Below are positions 8,278 through 18,139 of a DNA stretch of 64,000 nt, piece by piece. Source of the DNA: Peptoniphilus sp. KCTC 25270 (lineage in GTDB: Bacteria > Bacillota > Clostridia > Tissierellales > Peptoniphilaceae); NCBI RefSeq assembly GCF_021012875.1, contig NZ_JAJMZJ010000001.1, positions 714,251-778,250 on the forward strand, given 5' to 3'. How positions within the stretch are numbered: position 1 is the stretch's first letter; each line of letters starts with the position of its first letter. The position numbers and the translations under genes were made by a program. A model generated the notes under the pieces. It worked only from the letters and a program-made list of their open reading frames with translations, made no database searches and had not been told where the DNA came from.

Positions 8278-10587
8278 CTATTCGTTCGTCTTCTCTTCAT
8301 TTTTTGAATTATTCTCCTCTTTTTCCTTCTCAGACAAAGGAGGAGATAATTTTATACGGATTCGGGTTGCTTTTTCTACTACTTCTCCTCCTTGAGGAGA
8401 TTGTTCCACAACAACCCCTTCTCCTTCCATTTCATAAGAAAATTCAGAGTCTTTTAATATTTCTTCTACTTCTTTTGCCGTCTTTCCTGTTAATCTAGGA
8501 ATTTTTTTCTTATTCGTATCGTTTGGATCCAAAGTTAATTCTACAATCGACCCAACCTCTACCTCTGTACCTGGTAAAGGAGATTGTTCCATAACAATTC
8601 CCAAGTCGCTAATTTGTCCTGAAGGGGCGTTGAATTTTAATCCCACCTCAGAAAGCTTTCGTCCTGCATCTTCCAAAAGCAAACTTTCTACATCCGGCAC
8701 CAAAACTTTTTCTGTTTTTGTTGTATGAGATACAGAGGATTTAGGAACAGCTTCTTCTTTCAATGCAATTTCCATAATCTTAGAGGCAAGAGGAGCGGCT
8801 ACAGTTGCTCCATAATAATCTCCCTCTGGTTCCTCTACAATTACTAAAACTGTAACTTCTGGATTTTCAACAGGTCCTACACAAACAAAAGAAGAAATAT
8901 ATTTATCTTCTTCGTATCCGCCAGCTTCGGAAACTTTATCCGCTGTACCCGTTTTTCCCCCAATACGATAACCATCTACGGCCCCTAATGTCCCAGTTCC
9001 TTCTTCCACAACTTGTTCCATTAATTCACGCATAGTTTGAGAAGTTTTCTCTGAAATAACTTGGCGTTTTACCTTCGGTTCGTTTTCCCAAACAACATTT
9101 CCCGCTTTGTCCGTCCATTTCAAAACCATATGAGGTTCCATTAGTTTTCCTCCATTGGCAACAGCAGAAACGGCGGTAACCATCTGGATTGGAGTTACAG
9201 CAATCCCATGACCATAGGACATGGTTGCCAATCCTACATCGGAAATATTTTCTGGTGATTTTGGAACAATCCCTGATTCTTCTGAAGGCAAATCAATCCC
9301 CGTTGGTTCGCCAAAACCAAAACCTTCTATATATTTATAGAAACTTTCTTTTCCTAATTCTCTCGCAATATTTACAAAAGTAGTATTACAACTTTCTGCA
9401 TAGCCCTTTGCCATAGTAATATCCCCATGGGGATTCGGAAGAGAAGTACAAGTAATGGTAATCCCTTTTAGATCTCGAATATACCCTGTGCAATAATAAT
9501 GCTTTTCTGGGTTGGTTGTATTTTCCTCTAAAGCGGCAGCAGCGGTAATGGTCTTAAAAGTTGAGCCCGGCTCATACAAATCGCTTACAGAAAAATTTCT
9601 CCAATTTTCATACCAAATATCTTGCTTTTGCTCTTGGGAAAGTTTATCCCATGTTTGTTTTTGGGCCTCATTTTGCGGAGACCTAGGGGCATTCAAATTG
9701 TATTCTTCTGAAGAACCCATGGCTAAGATTTCGCCGGTTTTTGTATTTTGCACAATAGCCGAAACCCTCTTTGCCTTATGTTGTTCCTTCGCCTTGTCCA
9801 AAATTTCTTCCATGGATTTTTGAACCGATTCTGAAATGGTCAGTGTTGCATTTAAGCCTTCTGTTGGACTCGATCCTACTGTATCTACCCCTGGCATCGG
9901 ATTGTTATAAATGTCCGAAAAAACGATGGATTTCCCAGCAATCCCACGGAAAGTGTCATTGTAATATTTTTCAATACCATACAATCCATCTCCATCTCGG
10001 TTGGTAAAGCCAATAATATGAGAGGCCAATCGCCCATTTGGATAACTTCTACTTTCGTAATCTTCTATGGCGATTCCCTTTACATTCATTGCTTTTAGTT
10101 CCAAAGCTTTTGTCCGGTCAATAGAGCTCACCAAAACAGAAGTTCCCTCTTTTTCCAAAGCCTGGTTCATAATATCAGGTGAAATTTCCAAAAGAGGAAC
10201 TACCTCTTCTTTTAATTTTTTTATAATCTTTTCTTTTTCCTCAGATTCTTGAACCGCACGATTATCCAATACAATCCGTGAACGACTCACATTGGACACC
10301 AATTTTTTTTGACCTCGATCAAAAATCAAACCACGATCCGAATGGGTTATTTTTCTTCTCGTCATTTGGGTTAGGGCCATTCTTGTTAAATCATCTGAAA
10401 TTAAAACTTGTAAATAAAATAACCTTACAAGTAAACACAAAAAAAGCAACAAGGCAAAAACGAAGAGAAGTCGAATTTTCCCATTGGATGTATTTTTTCG
10501 TCCTCTGATTTTTCTACCACTTCTAACCTTTTTTTGACTCATTGTTGCTTTTCTTTTTTTATTTGAACTTGAATATCGCTCTTGCAC
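8278..10587 (-). CDS. Class B PBP with PASTA domains (SpoVD/PBP2B type)
   Basis: A 769-residue septal DD-transpeptidase. A basic N-terminus leads into one membrane anchor (about residues 38-62), then a dimerisation domain, then a transpeptidase with all three motifs: S342-x-x-K345 in EPGSTFKTI, S399-C-N401, and K545-T-G547. Two or more C-terminal PASTA repeats follow (about 640-765), then a charged tail. The start is GTG, 5 nt after AGGAGG. Its place after ftsL and before mraY matches pbpB/spoVD in Firmicutes; vegetative and sporulation roles cannot be separated here. Confidence 0.93.
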   Translation of the reverse strand: MQERYSSSNKKRKATMSQKKVRSGRKIRGRKNTSNGKIRLLFVFALLLFLCLLVRLFYLQVLISDDLTRMALTQMTRRKITHSDRGLIFDRGQKKLVSNVSRSRIVLDNRAVQESEEKEKIIKKLKEEVVPLLEISPDIMNQALEKEGTSVLVSSIDRTKALELKAMNVKGIAIEDYESRSYPNGRLASHIIGFTNRDGDGLYGIEKYYNDTFRGIAGKSIVFSDIYNNPMPGVDTVGSSPTEGLNATLTISESVQKSMEEILDKAKEQHKAKRVSAIVQNTKTGEILAMGSSEEYNLNAPRSPQNEAQKQTWDKLSQEQKQDIWYENWRNFSVSDLYEPGSTFKTITAAAALEENTTNPEKHYYCTGYIRDLKGITITCTSLPNPHGDITMAKGYAESCNTTFVNIARELGKESFYKYIEGFGFGEPTGIDLPSEESGIVPKSPENISDVGLATMSYGHGIAVTPIQMVTAVSAVANGGKLMEPHMVLKWTDKAGNVVWENEPKVKRQVISEKTSQTMRELMEQVVEEGTGTLGAVDGYRIGGKTGTADKVSEAGGYEEDKYISSFVCVGPVENPEVTVLVIVEEPEGDYYGATVAAPLASKIMEIALKEEAVPKSSVSHTTKTEKVLVPDVESLLLEDAGRKLSEVGLKFNAPSGQISDLGIVMEQSPLPGTEVEVGSIVELTLDPNDTNKKKIPRLTGKTAKEVEEILKDSEFSYEMEGEGVVVEQSPQGGEVVEKATRIRIKLSPPLSEKEKEENNSKNEEKTNE

Positions 10588-10599
10588 TAGAGCCTCCTT

Positions 10600-11004
10600 T
10601 TACTCCCCAGTGAAAAATCTTAACACGGAAATAACGGGGCTTAAATAAACATTTTGATTAATATCGTTTTTTTCTGTCTTTTCATTTACTTCAATATATA
10701 CCAATTGGCTTTCATCTGGATATACCATTCCCAATTGAAACTTTGCTTTATCCATTAAATCTTCTGAATTTTTTATTGTGTCCATTTCACTTAACAAAGC
10801 ACGTTTTGTCTTATCCATTTCCTTCATACTTTTTTCTTGTTGAGCCAATGCATTGTCCAAGTGCCCAATATCACTGCGCAGAGAATAAGTCGCACCACCA
10901 ATGCAGAGCAAAGCCACTGCTATAGCGAAAAAATAAATTCCCATTCCAGAAGAATTTCTTCCCCGATTGGATCTATATGTAGTTTTCTTTTTGAACTTAT
11001 TCAT
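10600..11004 (-). CDS. ftsL: FtsL-like division protein
   Basis: A 134-residue single-pass protein: a basic cytoplasmic head, one membrane helix (about residues 22-42), then a coiled-coil segment rich in Lys/Glu (about 45-95), the FtsL/DivIC plan. I chose ATG at 11004 (MNKFKKK) because TAGGAG lies 7-8 nt upstream. A longer reading from 11034 would overlap rsmH with no ribosome site. Sequence conservation in this family is weak, so the name rests mainly on topology and on its place between rsmH and the transpeptidase gene. Confidence 0.82.
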   Translation of the reverse strand: MNKFKKKTTYRSNRGRNSSGMGIYFFAIAVALLCIGGATYSLRSDIGHLDNALAQQEKSMKEMDKTKRALLSEMDTIKNSEDLMDKAKFQLGMVYPDESQLVYIEVNEKTEKNDINQNVYLSPVISVLRFFTGE

Positions 11005-11014
11005 TATACCACTC

Positions 11015-11950
11015 CTACACAATTTTTTCAGCAATTCTTAATTTTGCCGAATGGGCTCTGTTATTTTTTTCCAACTCTTCTTTTCCAGAAACAATGGGCT
11101 TTCTTGTAATAATTTCAATTTCTCTTTTTTTGTCACAGACACAAACGGGAAATTCTGGTGGACAAATACAATCTATGTACAGACTTTTGAATATATCCTT
11201 AACAATGCGATCTTCTAAAGAATGAAAAGTGATAATCGCCAATCGTCCTCCGGCTTCCAAAGCATCTACCATTTTAGGAATTGTATCTTCCAAAACTCCC
11301 AACTCATTGTTCACTTCAATACGCAAGGCCTGAAACGTTCTTTTGGCTGGATGAGGTCCATTCCGTCTCGCTTTCGATGGAATCGCTTTCTTTATAATCT
11401 CCACCAATTCAAAGGTGGTTTCAATTTCTTTTTCTTCTCTTTCCTTTACAATGAACTCTGCAATTCGACTGGCCCATTTTTCTTCCCCATATTCTTTGAT
11501 TACTCGGTGGAGTTCCTTTTGAGAATAGGTATTTACAATTTTTTTCGCATCTAAATCGTTTCCTTGATCCATGCGCATATCCAAGGGAGCATCAAATCGG
11601 TAGCTAAATCCTCGTTCTGGTGTATCAAATTGGTGGGAAGAGACCCCAATATCCAGTAAAATTCCAGACACTTTTTCTACACCAAATTCTTCCAATACAT
11701 CCTGTATATTGGCGTAATTGTTTTTGTAGATGGTAAAATTTTCTCCCACTTCTTTTAGGGTTTCTGTGGCCGAATCGATGGCATTTTGGTCTTGGTCAAT
11801 CCCAATCAAATGTCCTTTGGGAATTCGCTTTAGGATTTCTTTACTATGACCGGCCCCTCCTAAGGTTCCATCTACGTAAATTCCATCTTCTTTTATATTT
11901 AATCCCTCTAACACTTCTTCCAGTAATACGGGAACATGTTCAAAATCCAT
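11015..11950 (-). CDS. rsmH: 16S rRNA m4C1402 methyltransferase RsmH
   Basis: A 311-residue SAM-dependent methyltransferase that N4-methylates C1402 of 16S rRNA. Family features are [13 protein letters not shown], the SAM loop [23 protein letters not shown] and [16 protein letters not shown], with [11 protein letters not shown] near the C-terminus. It is the second gene of the dcw operon, 9 nt before the end of mraZ in transcript order, with AGGTGAG ahead of the start. Confidence 0.96.
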   Translation of the reverse strand: MDFEHVPVLLEEVLEGLNIKEDGIYVDGTLGGAGHSKEILKRIPKGHLIGIDQDQNAIDSATETLKEVGENFTIYKNNYANIQDVLEEFGVEKVSGILLDIGVSSHQFDTPERGFSYRFDAPLDMRMDQGNDLDAKKIVNTYSQKELHRVIKEYGEEKWASRIAEFIVKEREEKEIETTFELVEIIKKAIPSKARRNGPHPAKRTFQALRIEVNNELGVLEDTIPKMVDALEAGGRLAIITFHSLEDRIVKDIFKSLYIDCICPPEFPVCVCDKKREIEIITRKPIVSGKEELEKNNRAHSAKLRIAEKIV

Positions 11951-11958
11951 AGACTCAC

Positions 11959-12390
11959 CTAAATTCCTAACTCAAACATTCTCTCTGCAATTTGGTCATA
12001 ACCTAAAGAATCGTCCTCATTATAATTGTCCCAAATTTCTTGAGACCATATTTCCAATCGAGTCCCTACTCCAATAATGACAGTGGGTTTTTCCAAGTGG
12101 GCATATTCCACTAAATTTTGTGGTACGCGAATTCTTCCTTGCTTATCAATCTCTCCTTCGGCTGCTCCAGAAAAAAAGTATCTTACGAAAGCACGGGCTT
12201 CACGGTTGGTCATCGGTAGTTCTTTTAATTTTGCTTCCATGGCTTTCCACTCTTCTTCTGGAAAAACGAAAATGCAATTGTCTAAGCCTTTTGTCATAAC
12301 AAAACCAGACCCTAAATCTTCACGGAATTTCGCCGGCAAGATTAAGCGCCCCTTACTATCAATATTATGTCTAGCTTCTCCGAAAAACAT
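11959..12390 (-). CDS. mraZ: Transcriptional regulator MraZ
   Basis: A 143-residue double SpoVT-AbrB-fold regulator that binds repeats in its own promoter and controls the dcw operon. Both halves carry the signature: [17 protein letters not shown] at the N-terminus and [15 protein letters not shown] in the middle. I placed the start at MFFGEARH, the conserved MraZ N-terminus, with GAGG 6 nt upstream. A longer frame from 12420 would run through the operator repeats. Confidence 0.95.
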   Translation of the reverse strand: MFFGEARHNIDSKGRLILPAKFREDLGSGFVMTKGLDNCIFVFPEEEWKAMEAKLKELPMTNREARAFVRYFFSGAAEGEIDKQGRIRVPQNLVEYAHLEKPTVIIGVGTRLEIWSQEIWDNYNEDDSLGYDQIAERMFELGI

Positions 12391-12393
12391 TTT

Positions 12394-12433
12394 CCACCTC
12401 AAGCTACCACTTTCCACCACTTTCTACCACTTT
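12394..12433 (-). promoter_or_regulatory. MraZ operator: four 10-bp repeats
   Basis: Read on the minus strand, three exact-phase units AAAGTGGTAG, AAAGTGGTGG and AAAGTGGTAG are followed by a degenerate fourth, CTTGAGGTGG, which also supplies the mraZ ribosome site. The AAAGTG core at one-turn spacing matches MraZ boxes described in Mollicutes. The array lies between the -10 box and the mraZ start, where bound MraZ would block transcription. Confidence 0.8.
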
Positions 12434-12439
12434 GTATAT

Positions 12440-12469
12440 ATTTTACACCATTCTCACCCCATTTACCAA
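12440..12469 (-). promoter_or_regulatory. Putative dcw operon promoter
   Basis: Minus-strand TTGGTA (12464-12469), 18-nt spacer and TAAAAT (12440-12445), just upstream of the MraZ repeats. The hexamers are moderate, but the position is as expected. Confidence 0.45.
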
Positions 12470-12498
12470 TAAATCAGGCATTTTTTTTGGTTTTTTTG

Positions 12499-12527
12499 CA
12501 AAAAAAATACTAGCCGAAGCTAGTATT
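12499..12527 (-). terminator. Terminator after lgt
   Basis: Minus-strand stem AATACTAGC, loop TTCG, stem GCTAGTATT, then a run of seven or more T. It ends the yebC-DUF1461-deoC-lgt transcript before the dcw promoter. Confidence 0.9.
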
Positions 12528-12534
12528 TCATTTC

Positions 12535-13290
12535 TTATTTCATTTCGTATTTTGTTGGATGAGATTTTCGTCTTTGGTACCCATAGAAAAATATGGCTAT
12601 AATGATACAAATTATACTAATCACTTGAGCTGTACGCAGTGGTCCAATGTATAAACTATCGGTGCGCAACCCTTCAATAAAAAAGCGACCTACGCTGTAA
12701 ATCATGAGATATAGCATGCTCAATTGGCCAGGAAATTTTCTTCTTTTGGAAAGAAAGAAATACAAGAAGAGAAAAATTCCTACATTTAATAAGGATTCAT
12801 ACAAAAAGGTTGGGTGAACCATTTGTCCTTGTACCTCAATGGCCCAAGGTAAATTGGTTGGCCCACCATGAGCTTCCCCATTGGCAAAATTTCCCCAGCG
12901 ACCAATGGCTTGTGCCAAGGCTACAACAGGAGCAATGACATCCAATAGTTCCCATATGGAAATTTTTTTAATTTTGCAATATACAATGGCAACAATAGCC
13001 CCTACAATCAATCCGCCTTGAATGGCCAATCCACCATTTCGTATGGCCAAAATTTCATTGGTGTGTTGGGAATAATAATCCCACTGAAAAATAACATAAT
13101 GAAGACGAGCTCCCATTACCCCAAAAATCAATCCATAAATGGAGTAGTCCGTTACTACATCTTTGGGAAGAGCTGGATTTTTTTTTGCCAATCGATCTCC
13201 TAAATAGATGGCCAAAAAAGCGCCTAAGGCAATTAGAATCCCGTACCAACGCACATCGATTCCAAAAATAGAAAATGCTATAGGACTCAT
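12535..13290 (-). CDS. lgt: Prolipoprotein diacylglyceryl transferase Lgt
   Basis: A 251-residue membrane enzyme that moves diacylglycerol onto the lipobox cysteine of prelipoproteins. Seven or so membrane helices are evident, with the family signature [16 protein letters not shown] and a C-terminal [15 protein letters not shown] motif. It overlaps deoC by 4 nt (ATGA). Several substrates are encoded in this window: OppA, the flavin reductase and a small lipoprotein at 60835. Confidence 0.96.
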   Translation of the reverse strand: MSPIAFSIFGIDVRWYGILIALGAFLAIYLGDRLAKKNPALPKDVVTDYSIYGLIFGVMGARLHYVIFQWDYYSQHTNEILAIRNGGLAIQGGLIVGAIVAIVYCKIKKISIWELLDVIAPVVALAQAIGRWGNFANGEAHGGPTNLPWAIEVQGQMVHPTFLYESLLNVGIFLFLYFFLSKRRKFPGQLSMLYLMIYSVGRFFIEGLRTDSLYIGPLRTAQVISIICIIIAIFFYGYQRRKSHPTKYEMK

Positions 13291-13937
13291 TCTTTTGATC
13301 CTTTTACAATTTCAATGGATTTTGAAGCGCCAATTCGGCTGGCTCCCGCTTCAATCATTTGATTCGCTGTTTCAAAATTACGAATTCCTCCTGAAGCCTT
13401 CACTCCCATTTCTTCTCCCACTGTTTCACGCATTTTCTTTACATCTTCTACTGTAGCTCCTCCCGTAGAGAATCCTGTAGAAGTTTTTACAAAATCTGCA
13501 CCAGCTTCTTTTGCTAATTCACTCGCTCTGACAATTTCTTCTTTTGTTAACAAACAGGTTTCTAAAATTACCTTTAGGACTTTTTCTCCTGCAGCTTCTT
13601 TCACCAAGCGAATGTCTTCCAAAACAGACGATTCATCTCCTGATTTCAAAGCTCCTACATTTAAGACCATGTCGATTTCATCGGCACCATCTTCAATGGC
13701 TTTTTTTGTTTCAAACACTTTGGTTTCTGTGGCATTGGCTCCCAAAGGAAATCCAATCACTGTTGTAATTCCTACTTCGCATCCTTTAAGGGCTTCTTTC
13801 GCTACAGGAATCCAATATGGATTGATGCAAACCGTTGCAAAATCAAACTCTTTTGCTTCCTTACAAATTCGCAAAATATCTTCTTTTTTTGCATCTGGAT
13901 TCAATACTGTATGATCAATCATCTTATTCAAATTCAT
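13287..13937 (-). CDS. deoC: Deoxyribose-phosphate aldolase
   Basis: A 216-residue class I aldolase cleaving 2-deoxyribose-5-phosphate to glyceraldehyde-3-phosphate and acetaldehyde. [11 protein letters not shown], the Schiff-base lysine in [13 protein letters not shown] and the second lysine in [10 protein letters not shown] are all intact. AAGGAG lies 9 nt before the start, which sits inside the end of the preceding membrane-protein gene. Deoxynucleoside salvage partners are not nearby. Confidence 0.95.
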   Translation of the reverse strand: MNLNKMIDHTVLNPDAKKEDILRICKEAKEFDFATVCINPYWIPVAKEALKGCEVGITTVIGFPLGANATETKVFETKKAIEDGADEIDMVLNVGALKSGDESSVLEDIRLVKEAAGEKVLKVILETCLLTKEEIVRASELAKEAGADFVKTSTGFSTGGATVEDVKKMRETVGEEMGVKASGGIRNFETANQMIEAGASRIGASKSIEIVKGSKE

Positions 13938-14598
13938 TTCTTTTCACTCCTTTGATTTTTGTAAATCCTAACATAGCAGATAAAAACAACAAAATCCCTG
14001 TTCCTATTGCAATGTTTTTACCCATATCTCCGAAGAAATTTTCTGGCAACATTTGAATCATTAAATCTCGACTGGGATCCATCATCCATAAATCATTAGA
14101 AAATAGAAGTTTGTGGAATAGAACAAAAGCGCGATTAAAATCCATAGCTACCAATCCTATAAATATTCCCAATAGGAAAATCCAAATCCAAATCATCTGC
14201 CCATATTTTTTTAAGAACAAACGAAGACCGTGGACTTTTATTAAAAAAGCACTAAGGAGAAGAGAGAGACCTCCTGCAATCCACATTATTTTCCGCATTA
14301 AGTCAAACAACTTATACACATCCACCATATGAGCCACCTCGTCAGAGTGGAAATACGGATTTAAGATGTTGTTATCTCCTACCTTCAGATAATCTTGAAG
14401 AGCCTCTCCAATGACCAAGAGCTCCTTCAAGTCTTTTCCTGTTGCTTCTTCTATATTGTTTTCAATAAATTTGCTTTTATAATAGGAATCTCTCTGGCTT
14501 TGAAACTCTATATTCACTCCCAAAAACAAAAACAAAATGCAACCTGTTAGTAGAAAATATAGGAAAGAATGTTTTTTTATTCTTCTGATTCTTCCCAA
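13924..14598 (-). CDS. DUF1461 (TIGR01906) integral membrane protein
   Basis: A 224-residue protein with about four membrane helices and an extracytoplasmic segment between the first two. The stretch [18 protein letters not shown] followed by MLPENFF is the hallmark of the TIGR01906/DUF1461 family, whose function is unknown to me. The best start is TTG at 14598, inside the last codons of yebC (22-nt overlap), since no ATG precedes the first helix. A GAGG about 10 nt upstream gives modest support, so the start may be read by coupling. Confidence 0.75.
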   Translation of the reverse strand: MGRIRRIKKHSFLYFLLTGCILFLFLGVNIEFQSQRDSYYKSKFIENNIEEATGKDLKELLVIGEALQDYLKVGDNNILNPYFHSDEVAHMVDVYKLFDLMRKIMWIAGGLSLLLSAFLIKVHGLRLFLKKYGQMIWIWIFLLGIFIGLVAMDFNRAFVLFHKLLFSNDLWMMDPSRDLMIQMLPENFFGDMGKNIAIGTGILLFLSAMLGFTKIKGVKRNEFE

Positions 14599-15311
14599 TT
14601 GTGATAAACCTCTTGAACGTCGTCATTGTCTTCCAATTGTTCAATCAATCGATTCATAAATTTGATATCTTGTTCATCTGTCAATGCCGTTGTCGTTTGT
14701 GGCTTGTAAGTTATTTCAGAAATAACAAATTCATAACCTTTTTCAGACAATGCTTTGTGGACTTTGTGATAATCTTCTGGAGCGGTAATAATATCGATTC
14801 CCTCTTCCAAAACTTGTACATCTTCTGCCCCAGCATCGATTGCATCCAAAGTAACTTCATCTACATCAATGGAGTCTTCCATGGCAATTCCCAATTGTCC
14901 TACATTATCAAATAAGAAAGAAACACAGCCACTATTTCCCATATTTCCTCCATTTTTATCAAAGGCATGGCGCACATCTGGAGCCGTACGATTGCGGTTA
15001 TCTGTTAAGCATTTTACCATTACTGCAACGCCTGAAGGGCCATATCCTTCGTAAGTAATTTCTTCAAAATTATCTTGTTCTCCATCTCCAGCAGCCTTTT
15101 TAATCGCACGTTCAATATTGTCATTCGGCATATTTTCTGCTTTGGCCTTATCAATGGCAGCTTTTAATTGTGCATTGTATTCTGGATCCGGTCCGCCCTC
15201 TTTTACCGCAACGGTAATGTAGCGAGCAATTTTTGTAAACACTTTTCCGCGTTTCGCGTCTTCTTTTCCTTTTTTATTTTTAATATTGTTCCACTTGGAA
15301 TGTCCTGACAT
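14577..15311 (-). CDS. yebC: YebC/TACO1-family protein
   Basis: A 244-residue member of the YebC/PmpR/TACO1 family, whose members act as transcription regulators or as translation factors at proline-rich stretches. The N-terminal [20 protein letters not shown] and later [14 protein letters not shown] are diagnostic. Length is normal. GGAGG lies 7 nt before the start, and a TGC-extended -10 box is upstream. First gene of a four-gene operon. Confidence 0.93.
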   Translation of the reverse strand: MSGHSKWNNIKNKKGKEDAKRGKVFTKIARYITVAVKEGGPDPEYNAQLKAAIDKAKAENMPNDNIERAIKKAAGDGEQDNFEEITYEGYGPSGVAVMVKCLTDNRNRTAPDVRHAFDKNGGNMGNSGCVSFLFDNVGQLGIAMEDSIDVDEVTLDAIDAGAEDVQVLEEGIDIITAPEDYHKVHKALSEKGYEFVISEITYKPQTTTALTDEQDIKFMNRLIEQLEDNDDVQEVYHNWEESEE

Positions 15312-15340
15312 AATGATTCCTCCATTCTTTTCAGATAAAT

Positions 15341-15384
15341 ATTATAGCACAAAGTACTCTAAGTTTGTAGAATACTCTGTGCTA
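15341..15384 (-). promoter_or_regulatory. yebC promoter overlapping an inverted repeat
   Basis: TGC plus TATAAT on the minus strand (TATAAT at 15341-15346) forms an extended -10. Immediately upstream is a 12-bp imperfect inverted repeat, TAGCACAAAGTA ... TACTCTGTGCTA (15345-15384), whose end overlaps the -10. It may close off the nadE transcript as a hairpin, act as an operator, or both; no strong T-run follows on the minus strand. Confidence 0.5.
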
Positions 15385-15399
15385 TCTTTTTGCTATTTA

Positions 15400-16107
15400 C
15401 TAGCCTCTTTCATATCTTGGTGGATACTCTCTTTTGTGTTGGGAGTTCTTGTTCATCCGATCGATTTTCTCAAAGTTTTCTCCCTTGTAGCCTTCTCGAA
15501 TGGTTTTGTCTAATTCTTCGTACGTAAATCCCATTTCCATTTCGTCTGTCTGACCGGCATACAATCCAGCTGTAGGTTGTTTCGTAATTACTTTTTCAGG
15601 AATTCCTAAAGCTTTGGCCAATTCTACAACTTCTGATTTCACAAAACTTACCAATGGCAATAAATCGGAACCAGAATCGCCAAATTTTGTAAAATATCCT
15701 ACGTGATATTCACTAGCATTGCTGGAGCCACAAACTAAATAGCCACGATCTTGACCGTAATAATACAAGGTTGTCATTCGAAGCCTTGGTTTTACATTGG
15801 ATATTGCCATACGATTTTGAGATTCAAAACTGTTTTCTACCAATGCATCAAAAGTAGAGGATAAATCCACTTTCACAATTTCTAAATCCAAAGCTTCCGC
15901 TACCAAACGGGCGTCCGCTTCGTCTTCTTCGTTGGAATGGATGGGCATAATGATTCCCAAAGCCCCTTCTGGAAAAGCGCGCTTCGCCAAACCGGCAATC
16001 ACCGCAGAATCAATTCCTCCGCTCAAGCCAAACACAAATCCCTTTGCATGGGCATTTTTCGCAATGTCACGCATCCATTCTACAATTTTTTCAATTTCTC
16101 TTTCCAT
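15400..16107 (-). CDS. nadE: NH3-dependent NAD+ synthetase NadE
   Basis: A 235-residue amidating NAD synthetase. The PP-loop FGLSGGIDSAVIAGL binds ATP, and the later GSSNASEYHVGYFTKFGDSG and TKQPTAGLYAGQTDE stretches are typical of the ammonia-dependent enzyme. No glutaminase domain is present, so ammonia is the nitrogen donor. AAGGAG lies 6 nt before ATG. Confidence 0.95.
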   Translation of the reverse strand: MEREIEKIVEWMRDIAKNAHAKGFVFGLSGGIDSAVIAGLAKRAFPEGALGIIMPIHSNEEDEADARLVAEALDLEIVKVDLSSTFDALVENSFESQNRMAISNVKPRLRMTTLYYYGQDRGYLVCGSSNASEYHVGYFTKFGDSGSDLLPLVSFVKSEVVELAKALGIPEKVITKQPTAGLYAGQTDEMEMGFTYEELDKTIREGYKGENFEKIDRMNKNSQHKREYPPRYERG

Positions 16108-16117
16108 AACAATCTCC

Positions 16118-16777
16118 TTATTGTTTATATGTTTTTCCCTCTACAAGCAATTCTCCATTCCAAAGAGGAATCTCTGTTTTTTCATTATACTTCACAGTGT
16201 GGGTTGCACTGGTTATACCATTTATTGTATCAAAAAAATTCCCTTCGTTATCCATTAAAACCAAAGTTTTTATAGAAACTTTTTCTCCAAAATTGCTTTC
16301 GATTATGGGAAATCCATTGCTTAAAAAATAATACTCCAAAGATCCATGGTGCAAATAATCGTATTCGATTTCTATTTCTTTACAGGGATGCATTTCTACA
16401 ATTTTTGCTTCTTGGGCCGCCCCTGCACAAGCACTACTATAGGCGCGAATCAATCCCCCCGCTCCTAGTAAAACGCCTCCAAAATAACGAGTTACGACAC
16501 AGACTACATTTCTCAGCTCCAAATTTTTTAGCACTTCTAAAATAGGTGGCCCCGCTGTTTTGGAAGGCTCTCCATCATCGTCATATTTTTGAATCAAGGC
16601 GTCTTCTCCAATAATATAGGCGGAACAATTGTGCCGGGCGTCTTTGTGTTTTTCCTTTATGGATAAAATAAATTCCTCCGCCTCCTCTTTTGTTAAAACA
16701 GGCGAAATATATCCAATAAAGCGAGATTTTTTTATTTCTTCTTCAAAAGTTGCTTCCTTTAGAATGGTCTTATACAT
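16118..16777 (-). CDS. YigZ/IMPACT family protein
   Basis: A 219-residue protein of the UPF0029/IMPACT family with an N-terminal catalytic-like domain (KKSRFIGYISPV, HNCSAYIIG, DDGEPSKTAGPPIL, RYFGGVLLGAGGLIRAYS) and a C-terminal DUF1949 ferredoxin-like domain. The family is linked to translation control, but its bacterial activity is unsettled. I prefer ATG at 16777 over an in-frame TTG 15 nt upstream. It overlaps the end of hflX, so the two are probably coupled. Confidence 0.9.
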   Translation of the reverse strand: MYKTILKEATFEEEIKKSRFIGYISPVLTKEEAEEFILSIKEKHKDARHNCSAYIIGEDALIQKYDDDGEPSKTAGPPILEVLKNLELRNVVCVVTRYFGGVLLGAGGLIRAYSSACAGAAQEAKIVEMHPCKEIEIEYDYLHHGSLEYYFLSNGFPIIESNFGEKVSIKTLVLMDNEGNFFDTINGITSATHTVKYNEKTEIPLWNGELLVEGKTYKQ

Positions 16778-18047
16778 AATTTTCTCTCTCAAACTCTTTT
16801 AACTTTTGTTCGTCCTCTTCCGAAGGCATGAAAGTGAATTCTACCCCTTCTTCCAAATAGTTTACTTCTATATTCCCATACCGATTCATCAAACGCCCTA
16901 CAATATCTTGTCGATGATGAGGCACTTGGTAGGTCTTTTTCTTTTTATTTTTATGAATGGATTTTGTAATGGCTTCGTACAAATCTTCCAAACTTTCATC
17001 CTCTGTTACAGAGCCATAAAGAATGATTTCTCCATTGGTAGACATGGCCAAACGTCCTTCTTTCATTTTGTCTTGTTTGTTGACAAATAAAATCATCGGC
17101 CGATCCATTACCTCTAATTCTTTTAATATTTCAATGGTCGTCTCGTATTGCAAATCTACATCTTCCCTTGACCCATCCAATACATGAAGGATTACATCTG
17201 CTTGTTGCACCTCTTCCAAAGTTGCATGAAAGGCCTTTACCAAAGAAGTTGGCAAATTGGAGACAAATCCTACGGTGTCTGTTAGAAAAATTTCTTCTCC
17301 CTTTGGATATTGCACCAATCGAGTATCTGGATCCAAAGATGCAAAGGGCATATCTTTTACAAGAACCTCTTTTCCTTGGGATGTTCCTTCTCTCAACATT
17401 CGGTTCATTAAAGAACTTTTCCCGGCATTGGTGTATCCCACCAAAGACACCACAGGATATCCCTGCTTCATTCTTTGATTCCGATTGATATCCCGTTGTT
17501 TTTTTACTTTCTCCAAATGCTCCTTTACCCGAAAAATATCTTCGTTGATTTTTCTTCGGTCCAGTTCCAATTTTTGTTCTCCAGGCCCTCTTGTCCCAAT
17601 ACCACCGCCCAATCGGGAAAAGTTTTTTGCTCCGATTAAGTGGTTCTTTCGATATTCCAATTGCCCTAATAAAACCTGAAGCTTTCCTTCTTTGCTTTTG
17701 GCACGAAGAGCAAAAATATCTAAAATTAATCCCGTACGATCCAAAACAGGACAATCTAAAGCTTCTTCCAAATTTCGCATTTGAACGCCTGACAATTCCT
17801 GGTCGAAAATGACCAAATCAATTTCTTCCCGTTCAATAAATTGGGATAGTTCTTCTAATTTTCCCTTACCCATTAAAATCGCTGGGTTGTATTGGGCTAC
17901 ATTTTGCACAAAATGAGCCACAACTTCCCCTCCAGCAACCTCTGCCAAACTTTCTAATTCCAATAAACTCTCTTCTCCATGACGGATTTCTCTATTCCAA
18001 ATACCAACAATTACAATTCGTTGGGTTTCTTCTAAGGTTGATTTCAT
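16770..18047 (-). CDS. hflX: Ribosome-associated GTPase HflX
   Basis: A 425-residue GTPase that binds and splits stalled ribosomes. The N-terminal HflX domain includes DQELSGVQMRNLEE and DRTGLILDIFALRAKSKEG, then a coiled region with the GGIGTRGPGE signature, and then the G domain: GYTNAGKSSL (P-loop), DTVGF (G3) and VNKQDK (G4). I chose ATG at 18047, which has AAGGAG 6 nt upstream; the longer frame to 18089 has no ribosome site and would run into the divergent promoter region. Confidence 0.93.
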   Translation of the reverse strand: MKSTLEETQRIVIVGIWNREIRHGEESLLELESLAEVAGGEVVAHFVQNVAQYNPAILMGKGKLEELSQFIEREEIDLVIFDQELSGVQMRNLEEALDCPVLDRTGLILDIFALRAKSKEGKLQVLLGQLEYRKNHLIGAKNFSRLGGGIGTRGPGEQKLELDRRKINEDIFRVKEHLEKVKKQRDINRNQRMKQGYPVVSLVGYTNAGKSSLMNRMLREGTSQGKEVLVKDMPFASLDPDTRLVQYPKGEEIFLTDTVGFVSNLPTSLVKAFHATLEEVQQADVILHVLDGSREDVDLQYETTIEILKELEVMDRPMILFVNKQDKMKEGRLAMSTNGEIILYGSVTEDESLEDLYEAITKSIHKNKKKKTYQVPHHRQDIVGRLMNRYGNIEVNYLEEGVEFTFMPSEEDEQKLKEFERENYV

Positions 18048-18109
18048 ATTCTTCTCCTTTCCTTCAATATACCCTATCTGGATTGCCACTGCAAGAGTTG
18101 CCTGAGCTA

Positions 18110-18118
18110 TGATATAAT
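18110..18118 (+). promoter_or_regulatory. Extended -10 promoter of the class A PBP gene
   Basis: TGATATAAT on the plus strand, a perfect TGN-extended -10, with no convincing -35. The start codon lies 21 nt on, behind AGGAGG. Confidence 0.6.
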
Positions 18119-18139
18119 GTAAAATAGGAGGATAAGGCC

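Noticed and set aside
9512..9823. Plus-strand open frame inside the spoVD/pbpB gene and similar long antisense frames
   Set aside because: They mirror strongly conserved genes, have no ribosome sites and show no recognisable protein features.
8278..10587. Loss of catalytic motifs in the second PBP of the window
   Set aside because: Checked because of the degenerate class A PBP; SxxK, SxN and KTG are all intact in this class B protein.
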